Assembly: GCA_032622095.1 (NCBI GenBank)
Contig: CP136062.1
Span: 134,743,282-134,807,281 of the forward strand
Length of the DNA: 64,000 nt
Source: Siphonodentalium dalli
Lineage: Eukaryota; Mollusca; Scaphopoda; Gadilida; Siphonodentaliidae
Direction: 5' to 3'
Both the position numbers and the translations under genes were made by a program. Under the pieces are notes generated by a model. The model was not told the DNA's origin. It worked only from the letters and a program-made list of their open reading frames with translations, and did not search any database. Below are positions 1-11,984 of the stretch, in pieces; positions within the stretch are counted from its first letter, which is position 1; each line of letters starts with the position of its first letter.

Positions 1-314
1 TCGATGGACAGATCGCGCAAGGGACCCACGCCAATCTTCTCTGTTGGGATTCCAATTGTTGGCTCATTAAATATGCACATATGCTTAAGATAGGGTCGCA
101 CGATCCCGTAAGTCGGGTTTTGGATCCAAGTTAATGAAAATAATCGGTTTCCCCCAATAAACATCCATATAGTCAATATACATGATTTGGAGCAGAATTA
201 GGCAGTCCATATTGGACGCCATCATGGAATTTATTTTGTTTTGTTTAAATTTTCACACATAATTATTAGTTATGTGGATGGAGTTCTCATTAAACCTCAC
301 ATCCTTGTAATGGT
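1..314. other. No gene recognised
   Basis: Window edge. I see no ORF of note, no RNA gene and no clear repeat before the MITE array that starts at 315. Confidence 0.5.
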
Positions 315-796
315 TACAGTAATGCCCAAAGTAATTGACCACTTAGCCACGTCATCATTATTGGTAATTTTTCAGGATTTGAAATCCTGAAAATTTCCCA
401 ATAATTTTCTGTGGTCAAGTGGTCAATTACTTTGAACATTACTGTATGAGGATAGAGTTATCATTGAACCTCAAATCCTTATATTGGTTACAGTAATGCC
501 CAAAGTAATTGACCACTTAACCACAGCAGAATTATGGGTATTTTTTCAGCATTTACAATCCTGACAAATTACCCATTATTCTGCTGTGGTCAAGTGGTCA
601 ATTGTTTTGAACATTACTGTATGATGATTGAGTTATCATTAAACCTCAAATCCTTATATTGGTTACAGTAATGCCCAAAGTAATTGACCCTTTAACCACA
701 GCATAATTATGGGTAATTTTTCAGGATTTAGAATCATGAAAAAATACACACAAATTTGCTGTGATTAAGTGATCAATTACTTTGGACATTACTGTA
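315..796. repeat. Three tandem copies of a palindromic MITE-like element
   Basis: Three units at 315-446, 489-621 and 664-796, repeating every 174-175 bp. Each unit opens with tacagtaatgcccaaagtaa and closes with the reverse complement form ending in acattactgta, so each folds into a hairpin with arms of about 50-60 bp. The spacers between units (for example gttatcattaaacctcaaat) are also repeated, so spacer and hairpin were copied together. Copy 3 has the most mismatches in its right arm. No coding capacity. Terminal inverted repeats and small size suggest a non-autonomous DNA transposon amplified as a small satellite. Confidence 0.85.
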
Positions 797-1780
797 TGTA
801 GATGGAGTTAAACCTCACATCAGTGTGTTGGGTATTTGGACCTTGACTTGGGACCTTTGGTTTTTAACGCAACAAATGCGCGTACACCTTATACACAAAT
901 TTCTTATGTAACCAGAGTTTTTCTTGGATAAGATGAGTTTGAAGCCTGCTTACGTTTCAAAATGTTGTCAGTTTTGTATTGTCTGCAGCGAACTCGACGC
1001 GTTGAAGCAAAAGTTACAAAAGATAAAATGTGTATGTGACGAGACTAATACAAATGAAAAAATAAATTGAGGGAGGAGTGGGCGATACAGGGAACTAAGG
1101 GTTTAACCGATATAAATGACCAATGTTGACATATTATGCATATCAACTCTACTGTTGCAACAAGGCTATAAAATATGGGGGTGTCAGAATCTTAGTCATC
1201 TCTATATAGTGCCAGAATAGTCATTTATGGAGTTCTATAAGATGTTGGGTTGGTTATATGGACTCGGAGAAAAGGGGTTTGTACCGATGAACTGACATAA
1301 ATTAGTGGATCAATGTTGCCATGTAATGCATCGCGACTGTACTAAAGCAGCAATGATATAAAATTGAAGGGGGGGGTCTGAAATTATCTCTATAGATGGC
1401 ACCAGGATTATATAGAAAGGAAAAGCAATTGATATACGTATACAGTATACTATAGTAATACCATAGACATATAAGTACAAGTATCACGAAATAAAATATT
1501 ACGTAACATGACTATATACCGATGAAAGAAATAAATAAATTGGACCGGGATTAGAGGTTGGGTTGGTTATATGTGGATAATTGGATATGGAATTAATACC
1601 GATGAAACGATACAAACTAGTGGAGCGATAAAGACCAATGTTGACACTTAGTCAGGCTACGCGGGGGAAATAGGGGTTGATACGATAGACCGAAATAAAT
1701 TTGTCGAGTGATAATGACCAATGTTGACGTATAAAGTAACGCGACTGTACTGTCACACAATTATCAGGGTGAACCCGTCA
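797..1780. repeat. Irregular degenerate repeats
   Basis: The phrase ccaatgttgac, or a close variant, recurs near 1120, 1310, 1635 and 1718. It is preceded by accgat..ataaa-type sequence and followed in places by gcgactgtact. The phrase gttgggttggttatatg occurs near 1244 and 1558. The units are unevenly spaced and diverged, as in an old tandem or dispersed repeat. No gene is visible. Confidence 0.5.
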
Positions 1781-4117
1781 AATATGGACTCTAGTGCCCA
1801 ATATCGAACAGCTCAGAAAACATTTGCAGGGCCGTAAACATTTGAAGAGTTGTAAGGCTACAGTAATTTTAAAAAAAAAATTTAAAATTGACATTAACAG
1901 TGAAAACAGTAGCCAAAACGGCACTGTAGAGGCAGTAGCCAAGAGTGCACTACCAGTGGAAACTACCATGTACCAAGGCGGAAACTAAAATAACCGCATG
2001 ACAGCTGCTAATATGCACTGCAAGCAGTTGTAAAAATATGCACTGCAATGCCAACTGAATGGCAGAATAGCAGAAAACCTGCGCAAAAAAAAAAAAATCC
2101 ATTTTTTTTAATCCGCCTGTATTAATAGACTGCCGGTCTCAAGCCCGGATAAAGGATGAGAGGAGTTTATTGTAATGCGAGAAGCTTTACGCCAGGCACG
2201 CTCATGCATTTAATTAGTTATTAGACGCCATTCAATAATCCGCTTTGAACAAGTCCGGCGCTCTCCCGTCAATGCGTCATATAAATGATATAAAACTTAA
2301 TTTAACTGAAATTTTCAAATATTTTATTGAACAGTGTTATACACAACATAGTGTATATGATTAAATGGAATAACACCCTCTCCATTTGCCATTATTCTTA
2401 TTTTTAACCCGCCGGACTTCTTTTCGCCCGCCGGTCTTCGCCGGTCTTCGCCGGTCTTCGCCGGACTTCTTTTAGAACGACCGATCGAGTGCGCTAAATT
2501 TGTAAACAAAGTTTTGTCAATAGTCGTTTTGGTCAAACTATCCATTTTTAGACCGGGACAGCAGATCCGAATAGTAGCTAAGATGTATTTAGATAGAATT
2601 ATCAAAAGAATTTGACCGATCAGGGTAGATTTTAAGAGAATGTAGTGGTGATAATTCCAGAAAATAAAGATGGAGGAGAATCACAATTAAACTTCCCACA
2701 ATGCACTTCACTAAACCAGGGGTTCCCAATAGGTGATATATTATTTTAAGGCTATCAGGGTATTTATATTTTCAACAACATATTATTACACCGGTGACTT
2801 TAAGTTTACAATTTCAGCCTGTCCTGACCCTATGGATACGATTTATCATATTTTCAAAAACGTATTATACACCGGTGCCGTTAACTTTACAATTTCAGCA
2901 TATACGTGATTCTATTGGTACGATTGAGTAAGGTACAAAACAAAATATCCAAGAATATATTTCTCCATTCGACCATGAGTCTGTACAGATCTGTACACCA
3001 GTTTCCACCCACTTCGTGGCGGGAATAACGTTCGCCTCAACGATGAAACAGGAACTATAAAATATAATATCATCCCACATGACAAAACAAACCCTGTATA
3101 TATTTGCATGTACAAACATTATATGTCTGTTCTCGTGAATTCACCGGCGGGTTCTAGGACGGGTGGTCTGTAATACTCACATAACGGCACGTGCGTTAAA
3201 GCGATATGAAACACTCCGGTTGGGAGATCAAATAGAATGGAGAATAATCCTGCTGAAGGTAGTTATGTTTACGAATATCAATCAAAATTTACAGCACACA
3301 TCATCATTCTTATATATTAATTAAATGCAATGACTCTTGAAATCATTTGGGAGACCTTTTAACAACTGTTAACTGGTTGATATATAGTTTACGGTTTGTC
3401 AATTTAGTTCGCTCGCACTCGATATAACTTCATATTAGATAATTACTTTTCTTGGGATCCTTGATCAAATTAGAAAGTAATTTAAACAGAACTCTCGGAA
3501 TATTCCTGTTAAACAACAGTAACGCATTTTTTCAAATAGATAGCATAATACTCAGGAAATAGAATTAAAGACATATTATAGATTTACTTCAGTGATTAAA
3601 ACCCATAAGTTAGATACCAAACAAGATCTCCACTGGAAGAATGTAGAAATCGACTAAGATTGTCGAAAACTTTATCTGCATCGACCTGGCCATTTAAGAG
3701 AACACAAAGTTTGAACTACACACAAATGTAAATATTTATACTTTATTCGGACGATTTATTGGGCATAAACATTACGGAAATGATTCCACCAACAATAGGA
3801 AATGTATGTACTTCGTTTATAACAATGACGCTGTTTTCTGCCTATTTTGATATCAAATTTATGAAAATAACTTACTAACTCATGAGTCTTTATTATTCCA
3901 TTATGTATACCTCAGTACAGCGTTTCACATCACTTTAACATGCATGCGCTCATTTCTACATTTCTCAATTCCATATTGTCTTTCCTTTACTTGAAATATG
4001 GACTAGTTGGATTATAAGGACATGGCTGGAATAAACCTAAAACATTATGTACACACGTAATTCGGTAAATTTGATGTCCTGTATTGTTGGAGCAACTTGT
4101 TATCTTTCATGTAAAAT
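1781..4117. other. Gene-free stretch with two small repeats
   Basis: No supported gene. A 10-mer ccggtcttcg is repeated three times at 2431-2460, flanked on both sides by the variant ccggacttct. An imperfect direct repeat around tacaccggtg...gtttacaatttcagc occurs near 2785-2840 and 2862-2920. The remainder shows nothing I can name. Confidence 0.45.
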
Positions 4118-4405
4118 ATGACACTGGCATCCCGAAAATTCACAAAAGCATCCACCATTTATACACTCAAAAAGAATATAGAAGATCATAGTTTAGAACA
4201 TTCTTTATTATCTACCGCTGATTGGGAAACATTGACGCTCTTTATAAGAGACGATCGTTGGATATTTTATTCACCTCACACAAGAAAAAAAAATCAAAAC
4301 GTCTTAAAGGGTTATCATTTGAAAGTCGATGTAATACTGACACCACCACAGACCCTGTACGATTCTTATGCGCAGAACTGGATGTACGTACATTTCGATA
4401 AGTAG
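4118..4405 (+). CDS. Hypothetical 95-codon ORF, unrecognised
   Basis: An open frame from an ATG encodes 95 residues with mixed, soluble-looking composition (basic near residues 65-75, several Trp and Tyr). I recognise no domain, signal peptide or membrane segment. Nearby sequence (4420-4800) holds short repeats containing ggttgccatggcaac, so this may be chance or a TE remnant. Length alone does not prove coding in AT-rich animal DNA, so I hold this call weakly. Confidence 0.15.
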   Translation: MTLASRKFTKASTIYTLKKNIEDHSLEHSLLSTADWETLTLFIRDDRWIFYSPHTRKKNQNVLKGYHLKVDVILTPPQTLYDSYAQNWMYVHFDK

Positions 4406-6229
4406 GTTATTTATATGCTTTTAAAAACAACTGGGTGGACACCACACAAGGTTGCTCAGTTGCCATGGCAACGGTTTGAATAGACATGCAAAATATTGAG
4501 GTTCCAGACAACTGGAAAGCTTACATTGAACCACTTATTTAGCATCGGATCCGAGTTGCTCGGTTGCCATGACATACTAATCGGAATGGACATATAACCA
4601 GTTCTCCTACGGGGGTATATGGTGGTGCGAGTATTAATGTCTGACCATCACAATCTCCTATTAAATTAGTATTATAGTATGTTGAAAATTGCAACCTCTC
4701 CAAGTTAATTTCTGGCTGAAGAAGGCCATGAGGCTGAAAATTATATAAAAAACGACAGTTTTCATTCGATCCAGTTTGCGCCACTGGACAATGTTCCACT
4801 CAAGTTTAAAGGGACATAAGGCACTCGCAGTGGGTGAATTTGAAGAAAAAAATCATCACTAAGAAAAACATGGAAAACAGATATACTTTGTTTTTATTGC
4901 ATAATCCCGCAACGAAGTTATGGGAGATGCTGAAATGTCAACTTGTTCAAGATATCCGTCTGCCTGTGGACGCAACTTTGTCCGAGCTTTTATTCGTTCA
5001 TTTTTCGGTATATGTTGTTAAAATTTGACAAATATATTTAGCATGAAATGGGAGTTATTCCCCCTTTTCAACTTATACATTTTTGCAACCCTGTTATCTT
5101 GTCCGAGCTTGTATTATTTCATTTATTGGTTAATGTTTATGACACTGTTGGCAAAATTATTGACCATGATCAGAATCTGTACACGTTCTATAATTATCAC
5201 CTCTCTCGACTTATAAATGTTTGGTAACATATTTATGTTATACTGTGTAAGCTTGTACTCGTTTACCAGTCAATTCTATGAGACTTGATACATATATTTA
5301 CCGCCATGGCAACCTGTGCACTTGCAATTACCAGATTAGCTGGGCGTATTTTAGTTAATTATGACATTTCTGACTTTTTGCCATTTTTTTTTATAGTTAT
5401 ATCTGTTTTCCATTTCGATCTGCGATTTAAAATGTTGGTCAGTATGTATATGGTGACCACAAGGAGTATTTGAAACAGTTGATAGCTCTCGTTATCTTTG
5501 ATTTTTGAGTATTTTAAGTCAATATTGTGATACTTTGTATATTTCTCAACCTATATGGTCCGTGCTACCAAATTAATTATACATAATTTCAGGATCGAAA
5601 GAGAATTCTCCATTTAGTATGCCTACCTTTTTTGTAGCCAATATCCACTGCTGAGTATCCATATAGTCCCAAATGGGACAGTGATACTTCTAGTCGTTAT
5701 TATTGAGATATCACCATGCAGGGACGAGATGTCGCATGCTGAAAGCCTGAAACCATTATTATGTAAATAGTACATAACAGTGCAAATCATTTTATCAACA
5801 AACATTAAACAGATCAAGCCAAATGTATTTTTTGTAATTAGTTGAAAATCGGTTTACTGGAACATTTTTCATTGCGTAGACGTTTTGTAGTGTAGACCTG
5901 TATGTACCAGAATGTACTCATTGTTGGATGGTAAAATGGTTGGCACGGCAACAGTGATGTTTAAAACACAATGCCTTGTCATCGAAGAGTTATCAATAAT
6001 AAAATTAAGAAAACAAATCGATTTATTTGTCCTAATTATTCTTAGTGACGATGGTTGTACACACTTTTATGATATTACAAATTTGCATACGGCAATTGCC
6101 TTATGTCCTTTTAGCAATTTATTATACTTACATGTTTTAACATGTAAGTATATTGTAATTCTTCTGGCTTTTATTATTATTTTTTTTTTTCTTCTTATTA
6201 TTCCAATAACATGCCTTAATCTCTGGAAC
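4406..6229. other. Gene-free stretch
   Basis: AT-rich with short dispersed similarities (ggttgctc.gttgccatg near 4450 and 4555; ccgccatggcaacc near 5305). No gene, RNA gene or complete element can be supported. Confidence 0.4.
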
Positions 6230-6385
6230 GGCTGAACCGATTCATCCAATTTTTTCGGTTTCTGTATATAACTTTGGAAGTTCTAGTAAAATGGCCTATT
6301 CAGAATTTCGTCCGACCTTGACCTTCGGAGTTATCGCCATTTTGTTGATTTTTGGAGTTTTTTTGCGACACAAAAGTCACTTGCG

Positions 6386-7702
6386 AAATCGATGTTTGAA
6401 TTCTTATATCGTCGAAACGGCTTTACCGATTGATTTGAAATTTGGTACATGCATAGCCATTGAGTATACGAAGTCGATGTACAAATAGGGAATTTCGTCT
6501 GACCTTGACCTTTGGAAACAACGCTCTTTATCGGTTTTATTGTTGTTTTCCTATCTCCTCCGAAACGGCTTGAGATATCTGGTTCGGACTTTTTTCATTA
6601 TTTGCGCATGTATGTGTGTTATGAACCACCGAAAAATTATAGGGTTCGCACTTCCGGTTTAAAAGTTCGCTATGGGTCGAAGGTTAAAAGAACGTTCTTT
6701 ATAAGGAATCCAGAATGGCTCGAGCTATTGAGTTGGGACTTTTTGTATCATGTGCAGCAAACTCTGCGCTCTATAACGATATATATAGTTAATGGATTGC
6801 ACTTCCGGTTTTGGATAACGGGCGTGTGGGTATGTATCTCAAAACTATTTTGGCGCAGATTTTGATGCAATTTGGTGGACGTCATCAGTAGTTGCCACTG
6901 ATTACTATGCAACTCGAATTTTAAAAATCGGACATAAACTTCGAGATGGCTGTTTAAAAACCTGGTTTTTATGGGGTTTTCGTGCCCCTAAAATGCCTTG
7001 ACAAATTTCAAAATCGATGTTTGATTACTTTTGTCGTCGAAACGGCTTGGCCAATTGATTTGAAATTCCGTACCTCCATGGGCATTGAACATATGCAGTC
7101 GACGCACTAATAGGGAATTTCGTCTGACCTTGACCTTTGGAAACAACGCTCTTTATCTGTTTTATTGATGTAAACGTATCTCCTCCGGAACGGCTTTCGG
7201 ACTTGCATTATTAGTTTCCTCTCATCATGTGCTACAAACACGCGAAAAATAGTATGGATAGCACTTCCGGTTCGAAAGTTCGGTATTGGTCGAAGAATCG
7301 GTTAACGCTCTTTGAAAAACGTTTTTCTCCTGAATTTGACCAAATTCATAAGGCGGCATCGTTAGTCCGAACTGAAGACAACGCCTTAACAATTAGCGCA
7401 ATCGACCAAAAACTGACGTCACAGCACCCGATTCAAATTTTGACTTTTGGGTATCCTGCAAGGTGGGAGCCTTGCCCTGATTTCTTTGAAAAAGGCGAAT
7501 ATATCCAAAACGACTCTACCGATTGCCTTGATTTTGTGTACGTACATAGCTCCCGTCCTTGGCTATTGACTGGACTGGGTGCGGAGTCCGTCTGTATAAT
7601 GATATTATATAGGGTACTGATTTGACTTCCGGTTTGGGAGAACTGGCGAGTGGGTGTGTATCTCAAAATGTTTTTGGTGCAGAATTTTATGAAATTTAGT
7701 GG
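6386..7702. repeat. Two tandem copies of a diverged repeat
   Basis: Copy 1 (6386-6878) and copy 2 (7011-7702) share a series of blocks in the same order: aaatcgatgtttga, tcgtcgaaacggctt, tagggaatttcgtctgacct, gacctttggaaacaacgctc, tatctcctccg.aacggctt, acttccggttt and gtatctcaaaa...tttttggcgcag. Copy 2 is longer because of extra sequence around 7310-7560. Partial blocks of the same kind (ccgaccttgacctt) occur at about 6310. The ORFs inside are not conserved between copies, so I treat this as non-coding repeat DNA of unknown class. Confidence 0.7.
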
Positions 7703-8079
7703 ATAGAATACTGTGGTTGGTGACTAGTACTATGGTCTATAGTATCACAATACTCGCATGTGTCTGCTGACAAATAACCCGTTATCCGATGACACCAGTT
7801 CCCGTCATTGGCAACATGGAAGTATCGAAATTGCTGTGCAATTACAGTTTCATTCTAGTTATTTTTAAAATTTCAATAACAATGACATTCTTTGGTAAAT
7901 ATCTGTCTATTTTATACATTACATTTTTTTGTGAACATTGTCGCGGCGAGATAAAGCAAAAGCGGTTAATTAGATTATAATTATAAATGTTATATGTTGC
8001 TGCAACTCTATTTTTGTACCCCGAATAGACCTTTGAACAATTATGTGTCGCTATAGATCGATGAATTTTATAATTACAG
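7703..8079. other. Upstream flank of the receptor exon
   Basis: No gene. The sequence attacag at 8073-8079 could be a 3' splice acceptor, in which case the receptor 5'UTR exon begins at 8080. The pyrimidine tract before it is weak. Confidence 0.3.
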
Positions 8080-8134
8080 ACCTATAAACACAAGACTGAA
8101 CTGCGTATAAATCATTTGGGTGGCATACACAATC

Positions 8135-8223
8135 ATGAGGACGTTACCATGAAGCAATGGCTGCGACCTACTCTACGAACTACTTTGACAATACAACAGA
8201 CTACCTTACCCCGGAAAATTTAA
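8135..8223 (+). promoter_or_regulatory. Two overlapping upstream ORFs before the receptor start
   Basis: uORF1 is ATG at 8135 with stop TGA at 8150-8152 (five codons). uORF2 starts with the ATG at 8149-8151, which overlaps the uORF1 stop as ATGA, and runs out of frame across the main start to TAA at 8221-8223. The receptor ATG at 8157 lies only five bases after the uORF1 stop. If this stretch is in the mature mRNA, both uORFs should lower translation of the receptor. Whether it is in the mRNA is not shown by the sequence. Confidence 0.45.
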
Positions 8224-8864
8224 TAGAGACATTTACTGAATTGTCCGAGAAGAAGGTATGTCAATCGAAGAACGGCATAGTTCAATGCGTGTTCTACCCA
8301 GAATGGATTTTGCGGAACTTGAAGAAGGAACATCTCCAATTCATTCAGAAACTCCGCGAGTCTGGTATGTGCTCATGGAACAGTTCCTCGTCTTATGCCA
8401 CGTGCAACATATCCAGCATTCTAACGGATTCGAACCTTCCACAGGAAATGACATTTGGGACTGAATCTGCAGTAGTCACTATAATCTACACGTTTTTGTT
8501 CGTTATCGCCGTTACAACAAACATTACTGTGATTTGGACGTTACTTCGAGTTCAGAAGAGGTACGCGTCCAAAATGAACATTTTCATTTTACATTTGGCT
8601 GCCGCTGACCTGTTCGCCGCATGTGTCATGATGCCACTGGAAGTGTTCTGGCACATTAATGCTCGTTGGACGGCTGGGGATACAATGTGTAGAATGATGA
8701 TGTTTCTGCGTGTTTTCGGCCTGTATGCGTCGTCTTTCATACTCATCACGATAAGCATAGACAGGTATATCGTGACCACTAAACCCACCAGCTACTGGCC
8801 TCGCCGTTCCACAACCATGCTGACATGCGCTTGGTTTGCTAGCGGATTATCCAGCCTTCCACAG
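8157..8864 (+). CDS. GnRH/AKH/corazonin-type GPCR, coding exon 1 (N-terminus to TM4)
   Basis: Encodes residues 1-236 of a rhodopsin-family peptide receptor at the plasma membrane. The extracellular N-terminus of about 104 residues has N-glycosylation sites at N12, N75 and N84 and no clear signal peptide. Predicted helices are TM1 about 105-129 (TTNITVIW), TM2 141-163 (LAAAD), TM3 178-200 followed by DRY at 202-204, and TM4 about 219-235. C178 at the top of TM3 is the expected disulphide partner of the second extracellular loop. The exon ends after SSLPQ at CACAG|GTAAAA (8864/8865), phase 0. Reading on past the donor gives only intron sequence to a stop at 8966. The next exon, at 47744, continues the family pattern exactly. 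Family placement rests mainly on exon 2. Which subtype it is (corazonin, AKH/RPCH or GnRH) cannot be settled here. Confidence 0.88.
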
Positions 8865-9249
8865 GTAAAATATATACGTATTTCATGTAAAATGTCATGC
8901 AATATCAACAAGACTTCTTTTAGATGCCATTCGGGGAGAAACTATAAAGTTTTGTGCGAACCGTAAACGATAACATATTAAAGGAGAACAACTCATCTTT
9001 GAAAAGAAATACAGCATACTAATTGTTCTTGACAACCCATCATTAAGTCTTTTCTGAATTTGCAGAGAAACGCAACTATATTTCTAAAACCCTGACCAAT
9101 TTGACAGATAGCAACGATAATAATTTGACAATCGGAAGCTCGAAATTTCTACCAAACTCTTTATTCAAATAAATATACATGTCCTAATGATTAAGATCTA
9201 AATCGAGTTTTAAAAACAATACTGAAACTCCCAAGCTAACTTAATCTTA

Positions 9250-9378
9250 AGCATCGAGCATTGAAGGTCTGGTAACTTTACAAGAATTGACACATGTATT
9301 AAAAAATTCGAAAAATTGTAAATGCCCGGGACCATCTGGTTACACATATGAATTCTTCAAATTGTTCTGGTCTGTCGG
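9250..9378 (+). mobile_element. L1/Tx1-like LINE reverse transcriptase fragment
   Basis: One frame reads through a short piece typical of the region just before the RT fingers of L1-type ORF2: EGLVTLQELTHVLKNSKN, then CKCPGPSGYTYEFFKLFW. The K.PGPSG...EFFK.FW pattern is the diagnostic part. Only about 43 codons remain, and the match ends where the 93-bp tandem repeat begins. It is a dead remnant of a lineage different from the other LINEs in this window. Confidence 0.6.
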
Positions 9379-9547
9379 TTGTAAAACTCCTAATTTGGTG
9401 CGCTTACTAGTACAACTCACAATACGATTCATCGTATTATTCCTTATTTAGATTCGCGCGCTTTACGTCGGTTGTAAAACTCCTAATTTGGTGCGCTTAC
9501 AACTTACAACTCACAATACGATTCGTCGTAATATTCCTCATTTGGTA
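9374..9547. repeat. Tandem duplication, about 93 bp
   Basis: Two copies beginning gtcggttgtaaaactcctaa at 9374 and 9467, each continuing through tttggtgcgcttac and acaactcacaatacgattc. High similarity suggests a recent duplication. Confidence 0.8.
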
Positions 9548-10247
9548 TGTATTACCATATATAGGTTAGGAGAAAATACTAACTGGATTGAAACATATTC
9601 ATCTCTTTGCGAGAACAATTATATTATGTACACGTTTCTGTCTGATCATTTCCCAATCATGAAGTATATAACGTTGATTAGCTTCATTTTGAACTGACAG
9701 CGGGTAGAATGGGTCGATTAAAATCAAATTTGATGTGATTTGAATGCGATTATTGATTGCGCCAATAAATTTATCTACGCATTCCACAGCGCAACGGAAC
9801 ATTTTCATTGTACGATACGGTAGTTCCCAGTGTTTGTCTATAAACAATCGTAACGTAACTTTTTTGTGTTTGTTTACATAACCAAGGGTACAAACATGAC
9901 AATAATATGCAATCTACGCGATATTTATGATTTGTATAAGAACAACATCTGTCTATTATATAATATTCTTTCTGTTTATGGCGGTTTTAGTGGATGTGAC
10001 TTTTTGAAAACCTATATCCACAGGGAAAGCCGCCCGTATCTTTGATATGATGACGAAATGGTCAAATATCGACTTTCAAGCGAGTAACTTTTAGTAAGTT
10101 TTGAATGTTTGTCAGCCTAGCACAAATTCAATAATCGCCTCTTATTTAGGGTATCCATGTATCCGTTGCCCCCCCCCCCCCCAAAGCTGGAAGATAATAA
10201 AGAGCGCTCTCAATTATGACCTTTTGTGATACCCTTCGACGTATTAA
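9548..10247. other. Gene-free stretch
   Basis: No gene seen. It contains a run of 14 C at 10169-10182. Confidence 0.4.
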
Positions 10248-10704
10248 TTAAAGGTACTCAATCCGATTCGATGGTCCCCATATGATTAACTTCCAACAAC
10301 AACATTTTTTTAAATGCCGCTTCAGTTATCAGAATGGAGTAATTGCCAAAAATAATGCAAACCACATGCAGTCAACTATGATATTAAATTACCCAAAACC
10401 TGTTATTTATAAAAATCTTGATCAGCGAATTTTTGCCGGTTTATCAAATATCTGACACACAAAAGCCACTTGATTTTAGAGTTATCCATCTTCATCCGCA
10501 ATTTGGCCAGAGAAAGTCTTCTCGTCGACTGTTTACTGAGCCACTTAAAATTATCGGTGGTGAAAAATAATAGATTTCAAACATCGATATCTGATCACTT
10601 TTAGCTTTGATGGGTGGGCTTCTCGACTCGAATCAAATATTAATGACCCCCAAAGCCAAGGTAATAGTAATTTGCGAGCGTTTATTCGGATTCAGCATCT
10701 TTAA
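10248..10704 (+). mobile_element. TTAA-flanked TIR element, family 1, copy A
   Basis: Bounded by TTAA at 10248-10251 and 10701-10704. The left end reads aggtactcaatccgat and the right end is a mutated inverse (ttcggattcagcatcttt). The body shares blocks with the other family-1 copies: caacaacaacattt, agttatcagaatggag, gagttatccatcttcatccgc, gatatctgatcac and cctcgactcgaatca. No ORF. It fits a non-autonomous DNA transposon with TTAA target preference. Confidence 0.75.
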
Positions 10705-11980
10705 GGATGAGTTACTAAGTACCTTTTTTAATTTTCTTTTGCCTAGTAAGTGGAAAATTTGCTAAAGAATTTGTTTTGATAAATCGGACCGTGGAGCTTT
10801 AAAGGTGACATGGAGCGGTTATTTAGAGTGGTCTATGCCCCTTATATAAATGTGCCATGATCGGCCGGACCCAAGACCAGTGGAAACACGAAGCTTCTGG
10901 ACTGCCGCCAGGAAGTCGAGAAATCACCGTTACGTCAACTCCCCAAAGTTTGCGCAAATAGTTATCTCCCCGTGAATGGTGACGTCACGAATTGATGTAA
11001 CAGTAATGGAGTTCAAAAATGATCGCCTTATATCACATGATATAAAGCTATTACATATTTCCTAAATCTCCCACTTGTTATATATCACTTGACATCGCGC
11101 CAACAAAATGACCGCGCATCTTACATTGATTCAGGCGGTTAATACTATTTTGAAAACTGCATGACACCAACACCAGACAATCCAAAATTATTGCTTTGTT
11201 CATTAAAGTTAAATTCTTGTCCAACTTCATTGCACTAACGAAAATAGACACAAAAACAAAGAGGCAAATTGGGGGACTATATTTTCCGTCGCCAGCCACA
11301 GAGCGCGCAATACTCTCGTATACGGTTACGAAGCGTCTCAGCCAACGCTGTAAATGTATTCATTTTGCGGCTTCTTTTAAGGATTTTGATTTGTTAAAAA
11401 GCCATAAAGTTCTAGTTTTTTCATGTGATATACAAGATCTTCAACTTGTTATGTTGTGATATAAGGTTTTATGAAACTCTTTTCATTAAAATATTATCTT
11501 CTACGTGTTACACTGCGCTATCAGTACCTGTTCATATGTCTTGGAGTTGTTACATGTATATCTATGTTGTGTTGTGCATGGACGCTTGTATCTACGAAAT
11601 TTCAGTGATATGAGAATCTATTCTAGATATAAAGATAGTTCAAGGAATTTGTTTTCACACGCGGCATATTTGTAGCTATGGCACAATAGGCCTGTAGCCG
11701 CGAAATTAAATACGATCATAAAACAGAACTATCTCTTATTTTGGCATTCGGCGTTTACTCCTCCCAGCGGTAAAATTAGCGGTCGGCTCGTGATTGTCTC
11801 CATTGTAAAATTGCTACGTTCACCAGTAAAAATAGGCAGGTCATCTACCGGTAATCATAGCGAATCGTTGTGTGACCAAACTAGGAGAAAATCTCAATCT
11901 TGGTATATATGATCTTTTCATTGAATACAACATTTTACTGAGGACTTTATTTGGCCTATACATACTGAGTTTTAAGCTGC
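10705..11980. other. Gene-free stretch
   Basis: No supportable gene. Several ORFs of 60-90 codons on both strands show no family features. Confidence 0.35.
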
Positions 11981-11984
11981 CGTC

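Noticed and set aside
315-796. Evenly spaced repeats that could suggest a CRISPR array
   Set aside because: Units are 132-bp palindromes with repeated, not unique, spacers, in animal DNA.
1794-1988. 64-codon ORF rich in Lys
   Set aside because: No domain; includes a poly(A) run; surrounding DNA is repeat.
8865-8966. C-terminal extension of the receptor ORF past 8864
   Set aside because: It begins at a good splice donor and gives non-family residues; exon 2 at 47744 continues the family sequence.
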